Shown: one piece after another, positions 60,473-64,000 of the stretch
How positions within the stretch are numbered: position 1 is the first letter of the stretch
How the letters are laid out: every line of letters begins with the position of its first letter
From: Cupriavidus numazuensis
Lineage (GTDB): Bacteria > Pseudomonadota > Gammaproteobacteria > Burkholderiales > Burkholderiaceae
Assembly (NCBI RefSeq): GCF_905397435.1
Contig: NZ_CAJPVI010000046.1
Location: 1 to 64,000, forward strand
Reading direction: 5' to 3'
DNA length: 64,000 nucleotides
Notes under the pieces: model-generated
Databases searched by the model: none
What the model saw: only the letters and a program-made list of their open reading frames with translations
What the model was told of the DNA's origin: nothing
Position numbers and translations under genes: made by a program

Positions 60473-61257
60473 TCGCCGCCATGCTCATTCGCATCGTTTC
60501 GTGGACGGTGCTTGCCTATCTGGCGCTCCCGCTGGTGGTGATCCTGGGCAGTTCGCTGACCGCCTCCGACTTCCTTGCCTTCCCGCCAGAAGGCCTGACG
60601 CTACGCTGGTATCACCTGATGCTCGCCGAGTCGGACTACGTTGCCGCCTTCACCACCAGCACGACATTGGCACTGGCAGCAACCGCCGCGGCGCTGGTGC
60701 TGACCATACCCGCCGCACTCGCCGTCTCGCGTTACAACATTCCGGGCAAGCGTGCCCTGACGTCGGTGCTGATGTCGCCGCTGGTGCTGCCTCATATCGT
60801 GCTCGGCGCAGCGTTGTTGCAGTTCGGCGGCTACTTCGGCCTGACACGTAGCTTCACCGCGTTGCTGATTGGACATACCGTGATCGTCGCACCGTTCGTG
60901 CTACGCGCCACGTTGGCACTGATGACGCCCGAGCAAAAAGCTCTGGAAGAAGCGTCCGGGGACCTCGGTGCCAACGCGTGGACGACGTTCTTCCTGGTCA
61001 CGCTGCCGCAGATTCGCGCTGGCGTCGTGACGGGGTCGATCTTCGCTTTCATCTCCTCCTGGATCAACGTCGAGCTGTCGATCTTTAACACTACCGCCGA
61101 CCTCAACACGATTCCGGTGAAGCTCTTCAACTATGTGCAATACACCATCGACCCGACCATCGCCGCAGTGTCGGGGGCGACCATCGTGGTAGCCGTTGTC
61201 GCCATCACCATCCTGGATCTCACCATCGGCCTGGACATGCTGTCCAACCGAAAGTAA
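60469..61257 (+). CDS. ABC importer permease, PotC-like
   Basis: 262 residues with about six membrane helices. The EAA loop is EEASGDLGANAWTTFFLVTLP near residue 163. PPEGLTLRWYHLMLAES in the N-terminal region is typical of PotC. It forms the transporter with the preceding three genes. A 39-base gap leads to the racemase-family gene with AAGGAG upstream. Confidence 0.9.
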   Translation: MIAAMLIRIVSWTVLAYLALPLVVILGSSLTASDFLAFPPEGLTLRWYHLMLAESDYVAAFTTSTTLALAATAAALVLTIPAALAVSRYNIPGKRALTSVLMSPLVLPHIVLGAALLQFGGYFGLTRSFTALLIGHTVIVAPFVLRATLALMTPEQKALEEASGDLGANAWTTFFLVTLPQIRAGVVTGSIFAFISSWINVELSIFNTTADLNTIPVKLFNYVQYTIDPTIAAVSGATIVVAVVAITILDLTIGLDMLSNRK

Positions 61258-61296
61258 TTCCCACTCGGCATAACCTCACTGCAAGGAGCCTTAGCC

Positions 61297-62310
61297 ATGC
61301 GCAAGCAGGACGCGTTCGACGTTATCTATACCCATACCGAAGGGGAACCCCTTTGCATCGTCCACAGCGGCATCCCCTATCCCGCCGGTTCAACCATCCT
61401 GGAAAAGCGCGCCTTCCTGGAAGAGAACTATGACTGGCTTCGCAAAGCCCTGATGCGTGAGCCGCGCGGCCACAAGGACATGTTCGGCGTGTTCCTCACG
61501 CCGCCGTCCAGCCCCGAGTTTGACGCCGGTCTGATCTACATCGACGGCACCGAGTACTCGCACATGTGTGGCCATGGCACCATCGCCGTGAGCATGGCCA
61601 TGGTGGCGCTAGGCCTGGTGCGCCGCGGCGAGGGCGGCATCACCCGCATCCGCTTCGAAACGACCGCCGGCCTGGTGGTGTCCGAAGTTGCCTCGGACGG
61701 CGACAAGGTGCTGTGGACACGCTTCGAGAACGTGCCGGCCTACGTTGCCGCGCAGGACATCCCCGTGCACCTGCCGGGCTACGGCGACCTCAAGGCAGAC
61801 CTGGTCTGGGGCGGCAACTACTTCGGCATTGTCGACCTGTCGCCCTGCGCGCTGCGCATCTCGCCGGACAACGGCACCGAGCTGTCGCGCCTGGGCATCC
61901 TGGTGCGCGAGCAGATCAAGGAAAAGCTGCGGATCCAGCATCCGACCGAAGCGCACATCAACAACCTCAACTTCGTGACCTTCTGGCACCAGCCCACGAT
62001 CGAAGGTGCCTTCTACAAGAACGTGCATGTGTTCAGCGCCGGGCAATTGGACCGTTCGCCCGGGGGCACTGGCACCAGCGCGATGATGGCGATGTTCGAG
62101 GCACGCGGCAAGCTTGGCATGAACCAGCCCATCCTTTCCGAGGGCCTGCTCGGCAGCGGCACGTTCGAGGGCTGCCTGCTCGGCGAGGTAAGCCTGAACG
62201 GCACTCGTGCGGTGCGCCCAACCGTCAAAGGCACGGCCAGCATCCTGGGTACGGCACGTTGGCTGATTGATCGCAACGATCCGGTCGGCGCAGGCTTCCT
62301 GGTGCGTTGA
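61297..62310 (+). CDS. Proline racemase/hydroxyproline epimerase-family enzyme with Gly in place of the second catalytic Cys
   Basis: 337 residues, the family size. The first catalytic Cys is Cys91 in HMCGHGTIAVS. The second site normally reads SPCGTG (racemase/epimerase) or SPTGTG (3-hydroxyproline dehydratase); here it is SPGGTG, Gly256. This makes simple racemisation doubtful, and the substrate is open. It follows a PotABCD-like importer on one transcript, under a GlxA-type regulator, which points to import and first-step conversion of a proline-related compound. Confidence 0.82.
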   Translation: MRKQDAFDVIYTHTEGEPLCIVHSGIPYPAGSTILEKRAFLEENYDWLRKALMREPRGHKDMFGVFLTPPSSPEFDAGLIYIDGTEYSHMCGHGTIAVSMAMVALGLVRRGEGGITRIRFETTAGLVVSEVASDGDKVLWTRFENVPAYVAAQDIPVHLPGYGDLKADLVWGGNYFGIVDLSPCALRISPDNGTELSRLGILVREQIKEKLRIQHPTEAHINNLNFVTFWHQPTIEGAFYKNVHVFSAGQLDRSPGGTGTSAMMAMFEARGKLGMNQPILSEGLLGSGTFEGCLLGEVSLNGTRAVRPTVKGTASILGTARWLIDRNDPVGAGFLVR

Positions 62311-62324
62311 TACTGTTGTCGGTG

Positions 62325-62345
62325 TCCCGCCCGTTCAGGGCGGGA
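62325..62345. terminator. Hairpin between convergent genes, possible bidirectional terminator
   Basis: TCCCGCCC and GGGCGGGA flank a 5-base loop, 14 bases after the racemase-family stop. There is no long T run on either side, so efficiency is uncertain. The position between convergent transcripts supports a terminator role. Confidence 0.55.
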
Positions 62346-62527
62346 ATATCTGATGTTTCGTTGGTTCTGTTGGCGGAACCGCTTTAGGCCCAACGACGCC
62401 ACCCTTGGCACGGAAGCGAGCCGCCCTGGTTACTGAATCACCGCGGGCTTGGACAGCTCAGGTCATGCCGATCATCGAACAGCGCCGCACCGCAGCACGG
62501 GTTGGGGCCTGCGCTGCGCTGTTCCGA

Positions 62528-64000
62528 CTAGCCCTTCCCAAGTACATGAAATAGCTCATCCTCCTGCGCACAATGCAATCGCAGGATAGCGTCCAGGCCG
62601 TAGAGCAGACGTTGCAAGTCCTGCACCGTATGCGGATCCGGCCCCTCAGAAGGCAACTGGGCGATTGTCCTGCCCAGGACCGTCGCAACCCTGAAAATCT
62701 CGCGATGCATCGCACTCATGGCTGCCATGGGATCATCCCCGCCAAGCATGCGTGCCACGTCTGGATACAGGCGCATGTCGTCGCTACGTTCATGCGGCAC
62801 CAGGACCTCGGTCAGCGAGCAGTTCAACGCCTTCAGCTCGGCCTGTGCAGCGTGCCCTTCCATCTGGGGCAGCATGTCCGCCACGGCACGTATCCTGTCC
62901 ATGATGGGCTCCAGCGCCGTATGCTCGGCCTTGAGGCGGGCCACGTCCGCCTCGCCAAGGCTGCTCCCCCGCTCCCCGGCGTCCGCCCGCAACGCGCGCA
63001 GCGCATTGGCGATTGCAAGGACATCGATGCCTTCCTGCAGGATTGCGCCCGCCAGAGGAGGCAGGAAGCCCAATCCTGCCGCGAGCATGGCGGCGAACGA
63101 CAGCATCATCCCCATCTCCACGCTCAGCATCGCGATGCGGCGCGTGCGGCGCGCAATTTGCACGGCATCGACAAGACGATCGAGCCGGTCCACAAGCAGT
63201 ACCACGTCGGCCGCCTCCGACGAGGCAGCGGCGCCGCGTACCCCCATCGCAACGCCGATATCTGCCGCGGCCAGCGCCGGAGCGTCATTGACGCCATCCC
63301 CGACCATGATCACCGTACCCTTGCGGCGTGCAGCGTGTATCGTGGCCAGCTTGTCGGCGGGAGACTGCTCTGCATGGATTTCGCTCACACCGAGCATCGC
63401 GCCGACCGCCTCCGCGATATCCACGCGATCTCCCGTAAGCATCGCCTGACGCGTGACGCCCTCCTTGCGGAGCAGGCGAAGAGCGCGCGGCGTTTCCAGG
63501 CGTATGCTGTCGGCGAGCTGGATCACGCCTGCGAGATGACCGTCGAGACTCACAAACACGGCCGATATTCCTCCGATCCGGACGCGGCGGATGACGTCCT
63601 GCGCCCACTCCGCCGCATCACCGCCCTCCGCTGCATACGCGAGCGAGCCGAGCCTGACGACGTGCCCTCCGACGATCCCCTGCACGCCCGCACCGGGACT
63701 TTCCCGGACTTCGGACGGGGTAAGCAACTCCAGGCCGCGCTCGCGCGCGGTCATTGCCACGGCATCGGAAATGACATGATTCGACGCCTGGGCAAGAGAG
63801 GCCGCGAGTGATAGCACTGTCTCCGCCAAATACCCGTGCGTACATTCGATGCCAATCAGCCTGGCGACTCCCCCGGTGAGCGTACCTGTCTTGTCGAAGA
63901 ACAACGTATCGGCTTTGGCGAGCCCTTCGAGTGCACCTCCGCCTTTTACGAGCACGCCGCGCCTTGCGCAGCGCGACATTCCCGAAACGATTGCCACGGG
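62528..64000 (-). CDS. Metal-transporting P-type ATPase with C-terminal hemerythrin-like domain (partial, N-terminus outside window)
   Basis: 490 residues are visible; the frame is open to the right edge. The phosphorylation motif is FFDKTGTLTGG, followed by MLTGDRVDIAEAVG and VGDGVNDAPALAAADIGVAMG, then the last two membrane helices. About 120 residues after them read as a hemerythrin-like domain (VPHERSDDMRLYP, AMHREIFRVATVLG, LRLHCAQEDELFHVL), with His/Glu/Asp ligands for a di-iron site. P1B-5 ATPases (Ni/Co/Fe) carry such domains. The metal-selecting membrane motif lies outside the window, so metal specificity cannot be read. Confidence 0.88.
   Translation of the reverse strand, partial: PVAIVSGMSRCARRGVLVKGGGALEGLAKADTLFFDKTGTLTGGVARLIGIECTHGYLAETVLSLAASLAQASNHVISDAVAMTARERGLELLTPSEVRESPGAGVQGIVGGHVVRLGSLAYAAEGGDAAEWAQDVIRRVRIGGISAVFVSLDGHLAGVIQLADSIRLETPRALRLLRKEGVTRQAMLTGDRVDIAEAVGAMLGVSEIHAEQSPADKLATIHAARRKGTVIMVGDGVNDAPALAAADIGVAMGVRGAAASSEAADVVLLVDRLDRLVDAVQIARRTRRIAMLSVEMGMMLSFAAMLAAGLGFLPPLAGAILQEGIDVLAIANALRALRADAGERGSSLGEADVARLKAEHTALEPIMDRIRAVADMLPQMEGHAAQAELKALNCSLTEVLVPHERSDDMRLYPDVARMLGGDDPMAAMSAMHREIFRVATVLGRTIAQLPSEGPDPHTVQDLQRLLYGLDAILRLHCAQEDELFHVLGKG

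Overview
The window is about 64 kb of high-GC, gene-dense bacterial DNA. Type VI secretion genes, a tripartite-tricarboxylate (Bug) binding protein, many ABC importers for organic acids and sulfonates, and a PtxS-type 2-ketogluconate regulon together point to a soil betaproteobacterium of the Burkholderiaceae, most like Cupriavidus. This is inference from gene content; no rRNA or marker gene is present.

Layout. (1) 1-5489, minus strand: part of a type VI secretion locus in the order tssB-tssC-hcp-tssE-tssF-tssG; tssG runs off the left edge. (2) 6058-9865, plus: an orphan LuxR-type response regulator and a membrane PAS-GGDEF-EAL protein. (3) 9974-21076, plus: a ptxS-like LacI repressor gene and a long operon holding an amino-acid-type ABC importer, kguE-, kguK- and kguD-like genes, a shikimate-dehydrogenase-like gene, pyruvate kinase and a gapN-like aldehyde dehydrogenase. 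Palindromes identical or nearly identical to the known PtxS site lie before ptxS and at the operon promoter. The set reads as 2-ketogluconate uptake and conversion to 6-phosphogluconate, plus two steps of lower glycolysis. (4) 21104-22066: a lone Bug-type binding protein.

(5) 22252-36498, minus: eight tightly packed genes that form the most unusual part of the window: a PhyH-type dioxygenase, a 163-residue unknown, a collagen-like Gly-rich protein, an unknown protein that faintly resembles ABBA/PatF prenyltransferases, a 2693-residue RHS/Tc-toxin-like protein, a small terpene-cyclase-like protein with a DxDD motif, a divergent acyltransferase and a cytochrome P450. Four-base ATGA overlaps join the last four, so the RHS protein and the metabolic enzymes are very likely expressed together. 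Upstream of the cluster is a decayed IS630-type transposase fragment.

(6) 37134-42701: a beta-keto acid cleavage enzyme, an SDR-like protein, a small secreted repeat protein, a hipBA toxin-antitoxin pair and a cation/proton antiporter. (7) 42962-50056, plus: a GntR regulator, then an AprA-like flavoprotein, an AprB-like ferredoxin, a nitrate/sulfonate-type ABC importer whose binding protein has an extra C-terminal domain, and a HEAT-repeat protein. (8) 50268-56161, minus: a sulfonate-type operon (binding protein, two permeases, ATPase, TauD-like dioxygenase, FMN monooxygenase). (9) 56342-62310: a GlxA-type AraC regulator divergent from a polyamine/opine-type ABC importer and a proline racemase-family enzyme with an unusual active site. 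(10) 62528-64000, minus: the C-terminal part of a metal P-type ATPase that ends in a hemerythrin-like domain.
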